From assembly GCA_041494285.1 (NCBI GenBank), contig JBGQAL010000051.1, positions 1 through 16,502 of the forward strand: a DNA stretch of 16,502 bases, written 5' to 3'. Below the pieces are notes generated by a model that saw only the letters and a list, made by a program, of their open reading frames with translations, did no database searches and was not told the origin of the DNA. This document shows positions 1-5,924 of the stretch, in pieces (positions within the stretch are counted from its first letter, which is position 1; the number at the start of each line of letters is the position of its first letter). The DNA comes from Fen-7 sp041494285 (GTDB lineage Archaea > Halobacteriota > Methanosarcinia > Methanotrichales > Methanotrichaceae). Made by a program: the position numbers and the translations under genes.

Positions 1-1
1 G

Positions 2-124
2 TTAGAACTAGATAGGGATCTTAACGCCAGCCTGAACATACGCACCCTCGGACTGAGGGGAAGAGCCTACAGAGATACGGCAAAGAATCAGCCGATCAAT
101 GAAGTAGGAAGCTCCGCTCTTTAG
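2..124 (+). CDS. tnpB: TnpB-type transposon nuclease, C-terminal fragment (5' part outside window)
   Basis: Only the last 40 codons are in the window; the gene enters from the left edge and stops at TAG (122-124). The visible peptide starts LELDRDLNASLNIRTLGL. The D-R-D-x-N-A-x-x-N-I motif is the last RuvC motif of TnpB/OrfB proteins of the IS200/IS605 group, RNA-guided DNA nucleases whose guide RNA is made from the element's right end. The stop codon lies inside the right-end hairpin, as is usual for this family, where the 3' end of the gene and the guide-RNA scaffold overlap. No TnpA (Y1 transposase) is visible, so autonomy cannot be judged. The family call is firm; whether the upstream part is intact is unknown. 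Confidence 0.85.
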   Translation, partial: LELDRDLNASLNIRTLGLRGRAYRDTAKNQPINEVGSSAL

Positions 125-141
125 GGCGGAGAGGAAGTCAC
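107..141 (+). mobile_element. Right end of IS200/IS605-type element, with guide-RNA (omegaRNA) scaffold hairpin
   Basis: A perfect 6-bp stem, CTCCGC (112-117) with GCGGAG (126-131), can extend by U-G and C-G pairs to a 4-nt loop. It is flanked by GGAAG on the left and GAGGAAGTCAC on the right. A GAAG-hairpin-GAGGAAGTCAC layout directly after a TnpB C-terminus is the usual form of IS605/IS1341-type right ends. The element boundary is most likely after the terminal TCAC at 141. In known TnpB systems the RNA continues a short way into the flank, so bases from 142 would be the guide. The boundary is inferred from pattern, not from an empty-site comparison. Confidence 0.7.
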
Positions 142-404
142 GACTACGTCACTGGGAAAGTTAGTAGCTGAACTGGAGTCCGAGGTCCTTGCTGTAAGAA
201 CAAGCGAAGGCGCTAAGATGCTCAAGTCCAAGTCCAGGAAACAATAACTGGGGCCGAAAATAATTCTGCCCCTTTAGGCATAACGATCGCTTGGACCTGC
301 TTATGATTACCCTTACGGAGTCGTCAAGAGAAAACGTCTGCACAAACATCAGATTTCCTCATTACGACAAGAAATGCAGGATGCGATTAATATAATTAGA
401 AAGA
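142..404. other. Region without a confident gene; possible remnant 3' coding end at 149-247
   Basis: No supported gene lies between the IS right end and the terminator of the 36-aa gene. In the same frame as tnpB an open stretch runs on after the TAG to a TAA at 245-247, and its last part reads LVAELESEVLAVRTSEGAK, which looks coding-like but matches nothing I recognise. A small G+C hairpin, GGGGC (250-254) with GCCCC (268-272) followed by TTTA, comes just after that TAA. One reading is the 3' end of a gene disrupted by the insertion; the other is a chance open frame. Confidence 0.25.
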
Positions 405-422
405 TCCTGGATTTTACCAGGA
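405..422 (-). terminator. Hairpin downstream of the 36-aa gene
   Basis: TCCTGG and CCAGGA form a perfect 6-bp stem around ATTTTA. It starts 16 nt past the TAA of the 36-aa gene on the minus strand and is followed there by a T-rich run, CTTTCTAATTATATT. This fits a transcript end; the role is inferred. Confidence 0.4.
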
Positions 423-437
423 CCGGATAAAAATGAC

Positions 438-548
438 TTACCTTACCTGTGACCTGCTGTCAGACCACTTGTTGATGAGTCCGGGCAATACGGTTATGAT
501 CACGCCGAAGACAACGACGGCGACTATTTGAGACGTAAAGCTGTCCAT
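438..548 (-). CDS. Small single-span membrane protein, 36 aa, unknown function
   Basis: I do not recognise this family. The frame opens with ATG at 548 and ends with TAA at 440-438. A strong Shine-Dalgarno sequence, GGAGGTG, lies 7 nt before the ATG, which is the main reason to believe a gene this short. The protein has a short polar start (MDSFTSQ), one hydrophobic segment at about residues 8-27 (IVAVVVFGVIITVLPGLI) and a charged tail with Lys, Arg and Asp residues. Upstream are A/T-rich TATA candidates such as TTAAAGAT near 629-636. A stem-loop lies just downstream. Tiny proteins of this shape are often accessory subunits of membrane transporters or complexes, but nothing here identifies a partner; the nearest membrane complex encoded in the window is Mtr. 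Confidence 0.6.
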   Translation of the reverse strand: MDSFTSQIVAVVVFGVIITVLPGLINKWSDSRSQVR

Positions 549-748
549 CTCTTTTCACCTCCGGGACGATTAGATTGAATGTGATAATTTGTCTTTGTAT
601 CAGGATGGAGATAAACTTTATGCTGCATATCTTTAAGTAGACCGTGTCTTCTGAATAAATTATCCAAGGATGTGCTTAATTATTAATGATTATAGAAAAG
701 TGCGGCCGATTTTAACACACCCAGTTGGATTCTTATGGTTAGACGAAT

Positions 749-770
749 GCCAGCAGGCCCTACTGCTGGC
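749..770 (-). terminator. Strong hairpin just after the 56-aa gene
   Basis: GCCAGCAG and CTGCTGGC form a perfect 8-bp stem with a 6-nt loop, starting 8 nt after the TAG of the 56-aa gene on the minus strand. Flanking TGGTT and AACCA can lengthen it after an interior loop. There is no immediate T-tract, so it could be either a terminator or a 3' stabilising structure. Confidence 0.5.
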
Positions 771-778
771 AACCATGT

Positions 779-949
779 CTAATGCATCATTGAAATGGCA
801 GCAATAACGACAAATAAGATCGCGGCCACCGCGACGACATAGTTCCTAACCTCTATATGCATCACGTCGTCGTTGGAGCCCTTCGGATTGTGCGCCAGTA
901 CGAACTCGATCTGCTTCTCGTGCTGCAACATTGCATCGCTCTTCTGCAT
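779..949 (-). CDS. Small C-terminally anchored membrane protein, 56 aa, unknown function; possible Mtr-associated protein
   Basis: Not a family I recognise with certainty. ATG at 949 is preceded by the near-perfect Shine-Dalgarno AAAGGAGGTTAT, and the frame ends with TAG at 781-779. Residues 1-35 are hydrophilic (start MQKSDAMLQHEKQIEFVLAH) and residues about 36-54 form one membrane segment (VVAVAAILFVVIAAISMM). This soluble-head, C-terminal-anchor layout is the same as in MtrB, MtrF and MtrG encoded just upstream, though I see no clear sequence match to them. It lies one gene past the mtr operon on the same strand. It has its own leader, with a stem-loop (CTGAGG with CCTCAG, 973-998), and a hairpin after its stop, so it may be a separate transcription unit. 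I recall that a small extra Mtr-binding protein (MtrI) has been reported in Methanosarcina; I cannot test identity here. Confidence 0.7.
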   Translation of the reverse strand: MQKSDAMLQHEKQIEFVLAHNPKGSNDDVMHIEVRNYVVAVAAILFVVIAAISMMH

Positions 950-972
950 TATGATAACCTCCTTTTAAGGCT

Positions 973-998
973 CTGAGGTAGCCTACCCCGTGCCTCAG
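973..998 (-). promoter_or_regulatory. Inverted repeat in the leader of the 56-aa gene
   Basis: CTGAGG (973-978) and CCTCAG (993-998) can pair across a 14-nt spacer that itself contains GGTA-GCC-TACC. It sits 24-50 nt upstream of the ATG and downstream of a weak TATA-like stretch (TTATAGTG, about 1000-1010). It could be an operator or a 5' UTR hairpin; there is no experimental support. Confidence 0.3.
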
Positions 999-1130
999 AT
1001 TCACTATAACTCTTTAGAAGAAAAACTTTACTGGACATTGGGCCCGACCGGGGCGCTCGACTGCTGAGACTGCTGAGAACCAAGTGTAATTCAATCGGCC
1101 AAATCATCGCACCACTGTCTATTGCTATCG

Positions 1131-1805
1131 TTATTCTTCTGAATTAGTTTTCGCCAGGATTGTTGCTCGGCCGGATGAAGCTTTTCTTCCCGGCAGAGTT
1201 CTGTATATCTTCGCGCACCGATCGATCTTACCTTCCGCGACAAGCTTCTGAATTCTGGGAAATATCGACTCCGTCCTCTGCAGGAATTGATCAACTACAA
1301 GCTTCTCTAGCCGTTTTTTGTCGAAAGATGCACCTTTCCCTATGCCGGGGCAGGTTGGATTGTAGCTTATATTGAGCAGTATGTCCCCTTTTGAAGTTGT
1401 CTCTTCCTCCACTCGAAAGGGAAATAGCCGACAAGCCTTGGGACGCACAGAATACACAGAACAGCCATCTTCATAGAACACACAGGTCGTATCCTCTTTT
1501 GACTTCATGACCGGAAGATCCAGGATTATTTTTTTGCCGCTATCTTCGACCCGAACGCCATCGCCATTGTACTCGAATAGGGTATCTACGAACTCATCAG
1601 CCGTTTTGCGCGACCTACCGCTGATATCGTGGATGTCCTTATCGGTCAGATAAATCAGGTTTGACTTCTCCCAGAACTCCGCCAATCGGTCCATTGGAAC
1701 GAGGTCGTCAAACTCTATTGGTCGCCGGTGATGACAGCAGGACCCGCACCTCTGGCACTGGAACTTAACGTCGCCAAAAACAGTCTTTACCTGGACTGTA
1801 GGCAA
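1131..1805 (-). CDS. YkgJ-type CxxCxxCC cysteine-cluster protein (putative zinc/iron-binding)
   Basis: A 224-aa cytoplasmic protein with the signature C17-x2-C20-x2-C23-C24, then C108, C115, C125 in a VRPKACRLFPF context and C152 in NPTCPG. This is the pattern of the CxxCxxCC (YkgJ/UPF0153) family, thought to bind zinc or an iron-sulfur cluster; the biochemical role is generally not established. Start: TTG at 1805, chosen because TGAGGT lies 4 nt upstream and no in-frame ATG gives the conserved N-terminus. The gene begins 31 nt after the mtrH stop, with a hairpin and T-tract filling that gap, so transcription from mtr must partly read through the terminator, or the gene needs its own promoter. 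Its position next to a cobamide- and Na+-dependent complex is suggestive of a maturation or redox role, but that is guesswork. Confidence 0.8.
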   Translation of the reverse strand: MPTVQVKTVFGDVKFQCQRCGSCCHHRRPIEFDDLVPMDRLAEFWEKSNLIYLTDKDIHDISGRSRKTADEFVDTLFEYNGDGVRVEDSGKKIILDLPVMKSKEDTTCVFYEDGCSVYSVRPKACRLFPFRVEEETTSKGDILLNISYNPTCPGIGKGASFDKKRLEKLVVDQFLQRTESIFPRIQKLVAEGKIDRCAKIYRTLPGRKASSGRATILAKTNSEE

Positions 1806-1813
1806 TGATACCT

Positions 1814-1848
1814 CAAAAAAGAAAGAAAAAAGACGCTTAAAGCGTCTT
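1814..1848 (-). terminator. Intrinsic-like terminator straddling the mtrH stop codon
   Basis: An 8-bp perfect stem (1830-1837 with 1841-1848; AAGACGCT with AGCGTCTT) contains the last mtrH codons (Lys, Thr, Leu) in one arm and the TAA partly in the loop. On the minus strand it is followed at once by a tract of T with two C interruptions (1829-1816). The Shine-Dalgarno of the next gene (1815-1810) begins right where the T-tract ends. It is the expected end of the mtr transcript, with possible partial read-through. Confidence 0.75.
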
Positions 1849-2772
1849 GGTTATGGGATGGTTCTCGGCCAAGACTTTCAGGCCGAGCTCTTTGGCGGAC
1901 TCTGCCTTCATGATGTCCACCATCGCTGCAGCCGGGAAGATCATGGGTGCGTTCTCGATTGGACCGTAGAGGTAGTAGTCAGCACCTACGATGCCCGCCA
2001 CCAGGTTGGACCCGATGTCCACTGGGGCAAAGGCTTCCTTGTGCTCCTTCTTCCACTTCTTCATCCAGTCCCAAGCGGATGCACCGTTGTGGAATCCGCC
2101 GCCAACAGGCAGGCCCAGTATGGCCTTGACGGCTATGCAGGCACGAACTGTCGCGCCTGAGCCGGCGCCCAGAGGCATTGCAGCAGTGTCTATCAGGGGT
2201 CTGGTAATACCGCACTCTTTGGCGTACTCCAGCATGCCCTTCTTGGCACCGCCCGCGGCCTTTGTCAAGATATTCATCTTGCCTTGGGTTCCAGCCTCCA
2301 TGGCGTTGAAGGCTAGGACGATGGCAGCGTTCAGATCGCTATCCTTGACCGCCTGCAGCTCTTCGGGAGTAATGGATGCGTTTATGGAGTTGTGGATTGC
2401 CCTGTCGGCCACACCGATCTCCGTCGCATACTTGACTCCGAAGGCCCGCACATCGGGTGCCGAAGAGTCGATGAGGAACGGATAGTCGGACAACCCGACG
2501 AACCAATCGATCTCCTTCTGCATGGCCTCGTTGCTCTCAGCTACAATCTGGTTCATGCAGGAGTTGCCTGTAATGTCGCTCATCTCTGCCTGCTTGTTCC
2601 AGAGTTTCTCTGCCGCATCCTTGTCGAAGACTCCATGCTCCGGGTCGGACACTATCTTGTGTCTGGCATAGAACATGGTGCCTATGCAGCATGTGGGATA
2701 CTCTCCGGGCTGGCCTCCCACCATGAACTTGCCGAAATCAAATACCTCTTGCTTCTTATCGAACTTGAACAT
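1837..2772 (-). CDS. mtrH: Tetrahydromethanopterin S-methyltransferase subunit H
   Basis: MtrH is the peripheral cytoplasmic subunit that moves the methyl group from methyl-tetrahydro(sarcina/methano)pterin to the cobamide on MtrA. At 311 aa it is full length for the family. The N-terminal MFKFDKKQEVFDFGKF and VGGQPGEYPT segment and the EMSDITGN stretch (about residues 63-70) are recognisable MtrH features, and the body is a soluble TIM-barrel-like protein without membrane segments. ATG at 2772 has AGGTGAT a few bases upstream. It is the last gene of the operon, 27 nt after mtrG, the widest gap inside the operon. Its end is built into the terminator hairpin. No truncation or frameshift is seen. 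Confidence 0.97.
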   Translation of the reverse strand: MFKFDKKQEVFDFGKFMVGGQPGEYPTCCIGTMFYARHKIVSDPEHGVFDKDAAEKLWNKQAEMSDITGNSCMNQIVAESNEAMQKEIDWFVGLSDYPFLIDSSAPDVRAFGVKYATEIGVADRAIHNSINASITPEELQAVKDSDLNAAIVLAFNAMEAGTQGKMNILTKAAGGAKKGMLEYAKECGITRPLIDTAAMPLGAGSGATVRACIAVKAILGLPVGGGFHNGASAWDWMKKWKKEHKEAFAPVDIGSNLVAGIVGADYYLYGPIENAPMIFPAAAMVDIMKAESAKELGLKVLAENHPITKTL

Positions 2773-2799
2773 TCAAATCACCTACGTCATGGCCACTAC

Positions 2800-3048
2800 T
2801 TATCTCAATACGGGCGTCCAGTTGTGGGCATAATTGAATATAATATATGCCAGTATCAGGATCAATCCAGCGCAGACACCATAGGCTGCGCCCATGTCCC
2901 TGCCGATGGACTTCCCTGCCCTCATGAACTTCTCGGCCGAGTAGAATTCAATCTTCTCTTCTATCTTGTCCATCCTGGCCATCAGCTCAGAGAACTGAAC
3001 GGGATCGACAACGGCAACAGGTACTGCCTGGTTTCCTTCGTTAGCCAT
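2800..3048 (-). CDS. mtrG: Tetrahydromethanopterin S-methyltransferase subunit G
   Basis: A small 82-aa subunit of the membrane Mtr complex. Residues 1-52 are soluble and partly amphipathic (ELMARMDKIEEKIEFYS, likely coiled or helical) and residues about 53-72 form a single membrane helix (YGVCAGLILILAYIIFNY). It is identified by its place between mtrF and mtrH and by the family-typical DPVQF-E-MARMDKIEEK-EF pattern. Its Shine-Dalgarno AAGGAGGG is formed by the final Lys-Gly-Gly codons of mtrF, and mtrF stops only 3 nt before the mtrG ATG, so translation is probably coupled. Confidence 0.93.
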   Translation of the reverse strand: MANEGNQAVPVAVVDPVQFSELMARMDKIEEKIEFYSAEKFMRAGKSIGRDMGAAYGVCAGLILILAYIIFNYAHNWTPVLR

Positions 3049-3051
3049 AGC

Positions 3052-3297
3052 TCAAAGCCCTCCTTTGAATATGAAGAATGGCCCGATCATCATTATCACG
3101 GCGATCAGGAACCCTATGGCAAACCCCATGGACGTTGTGGCTAGAACACCCGAGCTCAGCTTGGTTTCCCTCGCCAGAAGCTGGGCTTTCCACTTAATAT
3201 CATCCACTAGATCTTGGATCATTGCCATGTCATGGGCTGAAGGATCTGCAACCGTGGGTAGTCCCTGGCCGAAAATTATCTCTTTCTCTTCTGCCAT
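3052..3297 (-). CDS. mtrF: Tetrahydromethanopterin S-methyltransferase subunit F
   Basis: An 81-aa subunit with an N-terminal soluble helix region (about residues 20-48, DMAMIQDLVDDIKWKAQLLA) and one C-terminal membrane segment (about 51-77). MtrF is known to resemble the C-terminal part of MtrA, and here too the order helix plus anchor matches the end of the MtrA just upstream. ATG at 3297 starts 1 nt after the mtrA stop; the Shine-Dalgarno GGAGGG is encoded by the Gly-Gly codons at the end of mtrA. It is a member of the membrane stalk of the complex. Confidence 0.93.
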   Translation of the reverse strand: MAEEKEIIFGQGLPTVADPSAHDMAMIQDLVDDIKWKAQLLARETKLSSGVLATTSMGFAIGFLIAVIMMIGPFFIFKGGL

Positions 3298-3298
3298 T

Positions 3299-4036
3299 CT
3301 ACTTCCCTCCCATAGCGGTCATCTTCAAGATAATACCGAAGAGGACCAGGACGATGGTCATTCCTAGGGCAATTCCCTCAATCTTTCCGGCGTAGATGCC
3401 TGCCTGGAGCTTATTTAGTAGACCGGTGATGGTCACCATCTCGTCCTCAAGGCGCATCCTAGACCTGATCTCGGAGACCTCGGCTGCCAGGGGCCTTGGT
3501 CCGTGAGTGACTTCTTCTTCTCCTGCGACCTTGATCTCGATCCTCATGGGATCGACATCTAGGGCTCCCGGATCCTTGGAGATCAGCTCCTTGATCTTGG
3601 CAGAAATGGCTCCCATGTCCTCAGTGTCCATCATCATGACCGGCTCGACCTGGGCGCGGATACGCTCAATAGCCTCCTCGTTCAGATTCTGGATAAAGGG
3701 AATGGCTCCCTTGGCACCGACGATCTTTCCTTCTTTATCTATTCCGTTCTTGAGGAATGACTCCACAGCCTGACCGGTGATGTGCCCCTTGACCTCCATT
3801 CCTGTGACTATCAGATACCTGATGTTCGGGTTGGAGACCAGATTGGCAGTCATCTTCTCTATGCCGATGTTTTCAGTCTTACACGGTCCAGCCAGAGCCG
3901 CACCAGCCTCAATTAGCTGTTCAAACTTCAGGTGAGACCCGCTTGTACAGACAGCAACAGGGCTCTCCGGGTTTCCTGTATTGTACTCGCCTGTGATCAA
4001 TGGCCACGGCTCGCTTGGTTTTTTCTTAAGAGCCAT
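3299..4036 (-). CDS. mtrA: Tetrahydromethanopterin S-methyltransferase subunit A (cobamide carrier)
   Basis: MtrA carries the corrinoid prosthetic group that receives the methyl group from MtrH and passes it to coenzyme M. The 245-aa protein has the soluble cobamide-binding domain at about residues 10-170, with the segment MEVKGHITGQ; His85 corresponds to the known cobalt-ligand histidine of MtrA. A linker with helical heptad-like sequence (about 180-213) and one C-terminal membrane helix (about 217-239, GIALGMTIVLVLFGIILKM) follow. ATG at 4036; GGAGGG in the last codons of mtrB serves as ribosome site. Cys30 and Cys52 are also in the cofactor domain. Full length, no defects. Confidence 0.97.
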   Translation of the reverse strand: MALKKKPSEPWPLITGEYNTGNPESPVAVCTSGSHLKFEQLIEAGAALAGPCKTENIGIEKMTANLVSNPNIRYLIVTGMEVKGHITGQAVESFLKNGIDKEGKIVGAKGAIPFIQNLNEEAIERIRAQVEPVMMMDTEDMGAISAKIKELISKDPGALDVDPMRIEIKVAGEEEVTHGPRPLAAEVSEIRSRMRLEDEMVTITGLLNKLQAGIYAGKIEGIALGMTIVLVLFGIILKMTAMGGK

Positions 4037-4038
4037 AT

Positions 4039-4398
4039 CTAGGGCCCTCCTGCTACCTTAAGCGCGGCTTTGATTGCCTCTATGCCGCCCGGGTGCGTGA
4101 ACGCAGAGCTGACCAGCACTACGAAGGCAAAGAGCATTCCTATGATTGTGCCCATCCAGATGTTGGTGTAGAGGCCACCTATGTAGGAAGCCTTTCCACG
4201 GTGGGCATAGGATTCCATTAGCTCAGCGTCCGGAGCTAGCTGATTCACCAAGTCGTCGGCTATATGATCCAATCTCTCTATCCTGGGATACAATGGGTCC
4301 AGGGCGTATTGTATTACGTCCTCTCTCGTCTCAGCTATAGTTCCCTTGAGCGGATCAAAGAGGAGACCCAGTTCATCCGATACTCTAACTATTCCCAT
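4039..4398 (-). CDS. mtrB: Tetrahydromethanopterin S-methyltransferase subunit B
   Basis: A 119-aa small subunit. It starts MGIVRVSDELGLLFDP, as MtrB proteins do, has a long soluble part (to about residue 77) and one membrane span at about 78-100 (TNIWMGTIIGMLFAFVVLVS). Start choice: the frame is open from a TTG at 4401, but AAGGAGGT lies 6 nt before the ATG at 4398 and only 3 nt before the TTG, so the ATG is preferred. The ribosome site overlaps the mtrC stop at 4411-4413. It lies in the canonical slot between mtrC and mtrA. Confidence 0.95.
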   Translation of the reverse strand: MGIVRVSDELGLLFDPLKGTIAETREDVIQYALDPLYPRIERLDHIADDLVNQLAPDAELMESYAHRGKASYIGGLYTNIWMGTIIGMLFAFVVLVSSAFTHPGGIEAIKAALKVAGGP

Positions 4399-4410
4399 CA
4401 ACAGACCTCC

Positions 4411-5226
4411 TTATTGCACGCTCGGCGGCAGAAGCCCTGTTCCGACCACTGCTGCTGCATCTGCCTTGGCCAGCCTGAAGTACCAGACATAGTTGTAGTA
4501 CCAGACTGCGAAGCCCACTACAATCGTCACCAGAGCTGCGGAAAGTCCTAGTGTCGCTAGAGAGCATATGCCCAAGGCAACCATGGCTACTCCGGCGACC
4601 ATCAGGCCGTCGACCAGAGTCCTGTCCTGCTTCTCATCCGGTCCCAGGTTAGCGTTGAACGGATGGAATATCGCCATACCACCCAGGATGAAGATTATAG
4701 CCAAGAAGCCAGTGTTGAAGACGTCCTTGACTACGACGCTATAGGAAAGGGTTCCAGCCATGGTAATAGACCAGCCCAAGATGGCCAGGGTTCCCGCACC
4801 AGATATGTCCATCATTCCTTCTTCCATTATGGGTATGTTGAAGTGCATCACCCTGTTGCAGAGTAATCCGATGATATAACCGAATATAACCGCATACACT
4901 AGGGCTATGATTGGACCTAATACGCCAACTCCGATCTGCTCTGCGATGTTCAGGCCGAACAGGGAAGCTACAGATGCCATTCCCAGGGCCAGCATTCCCA
5001 TGGCGGGTACACCAGTTCCTAGACCGTAGGAACAGATCCTGCGGATGGCGTTAGCGCCCCACAGCACTCCACCGATAGCTGCCAGGGATCCAATGAAGGA
5101 GAATACGTTCGTCCCAGTCGCAGCATTCAGGAAATATGCGAGGTATATTCCTACTATGGCCCCGCCTATGCCGTAGATCCTAAGCTGCTTAGGCTCAAGC
5201 TTAAATCTCCTAAGTTTTTCGGTCAT
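4411..5226 (-). CDS. mtrC: Tetrahydromethanopterin S-methyltransferase subunit C
   Basis: A 271-aa polytopic membrane protein, one of the three large integral subunits (C, D, E) thought to form the sodium path that couples methyl transfer to Na+ export. After a short basic cytoplasmic start (MTEKLRRFKLEPKQLR) there are several hydrophobic segments through to near the C-terminus, with conserved-looking stretches such as IICSY-like RRICSYGLGTGVPAMGML (about residues 62-80) and FGYIIGLLCNRVMHFNIPI (about 115-133). ATG at 5226 follows the mtrD stop by 2 nt, with AGGAGGCG from the mtrD Gly-Gly-Ala codons as ribosome site. Confidence 0.95.
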   Translation of the reverse strand: MTEKLRRFKLEPKQLRIYGIGGAIVGIYLAYFLNAATGTNVFSFIGSLAAIGGVLWGANAIRRICSYGLGTGVPAMGMLALGMASVASLFGLNIAEQIGVGVLGPIIALVYAVIFGYIIGLLCNRVMHFNIPIMEEGMMDISGAGTLAILGWSITMAGTLSYSVVVKDVFNTGFLAIIFILGGMAIFHPFNANLGPDEKQDRTLVDGLMVAGVAMVALGICSLATLGLSAALVTIVVGFAVWYYNYVWYFRLAKADAAAVVGTGLLPPSVQ

Positions 5227-5228
5227 CC

Positions 5229-5924
5229 TTAAGCGCCTCCTATTGGCTGGATCATCACAGTCATGACTGCAAGAAGGATGCCAGCGATCAGGCTTGCCTT
5301 ATAGGCCAAAGGCCACTTCTTGAACTTGGGGTCGTGGAATCCCTCAATAGTTCCCTGAATGTTCCAAGATGGTATCACCGCTTGCACGAAGAAGATCCCT
5401 ATTGTGAAGATGGCACTCTGTGCCGGGTTGTGGCTGATCATGTTGCAAGGGAAGTAGATCATTGCACCGCCGACTCCGCCGAAGAGCGCACCGATGGTCC
5501 CTGTCACGAAGCAGACCGTGGGGATGCCCTGGCCAACAGTTCCTGGAGCCACATAGGGCGGCTGGGAGAACCCTGTTATGGGGTCGTAGTTGACTTTGGC
5601 TGAAGCGTATGGACAGCCCACAGCATAGGAGTAGATGAAGTCGCCCGTTAGCATCGTGGCGTCCATCATGATCATGGAGCCAATGGCACCCGAGGCAAGG
5701 ATCGGCCAGATGTTGTCCGTCACGGACATCATGAGGCCGGCAGATAGCAGACCAGTAAGTCCCGAGCCTGCTGCTAGGGTAACTGTACCTGTACCGATAC
5801 CTGTGGCCTGCGCCATTGCTGCTGGAGCGCCGCCCACAGGAACGAAGTGTACGCCCACGCTTACTAGGAGACTTCCTACTATTATCTCCAGCATGTAGAC
5901 GATTGTATTAGCATCAAATATCAT
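5229..5924 (-). CDS. mtrD: Tetrahydromethanopterin S-methyltransferase subunit D
   Basis: A 231-aa integral membrane subunit of the Na+-translocating core. It begins with a hydrophobic stretch (MIFDANTIVYMLEIIVGSLLVSVGVHFVP) and has about six hydrophobic segments, with glycine/alanine-rich packing regions (GTGTVTLAAGSGLTGLLSAG, about residues 43-62) and an acidic residue within MIMMDATMLTGDF (about 84-96) that could take part in ion handling by analogy with the family. The start codon overlaps the mtrE stop (ATGA, 5921-5924), so translational coupling is likely. Full length. Confidence 0.95.
   Translation of the reverse strand: MIFDANTIVYMLEIIVGSLLVSVGVHFVPVGGAPAAMAQATGIGTGTVTLAAGSGLTGLLSAGLMMSVTDNIWPILASGAIGSMIMMDATMLTGDFIYSYAVGCPYASAKVNYDPITGFSQPPYVAPGTVGQGIPTVCFVTGTIGALFGGVGGAMIYFPCNMISHNPAQSAIFTIGIFFVQAVIPSWNIQGTIEGFHDPKFKKWPLAYKASLIAGILLAVMTVMIQPIGGA

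Noticed and set aside
122..124. TAG at the end of tnpB as a pyrrolysine codon
   Set aside because: It falls in the right-end hairpin where TnpB frames normally stop; no pyrrolysine genes are in the window and Methanothrix-type organisms are not known for them.
161..349. 62-aa open frame on the minus strand next to the IS right end
   Set aside because: No ribosome site, no recognisable motif, and unlike the coding style of the neighbours.
1059..1076. Two tandem copies of GACTGCTGA
   Set aside because: Only two short copies between genes; no sign of function.
1091..1294. 67-aa minus-strand frame overlapping the end of the YkgJ-type gene
   Set aside because: Shadow frame; the cysteine-cluster protein occupies the region with clear motifs.
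2392..3144. 250-aa open frame on the plus strand
   Set aside because: It lies wholly antisense to mtrH, mtrG and mtrF; its length follows from the codon bias of those genes.
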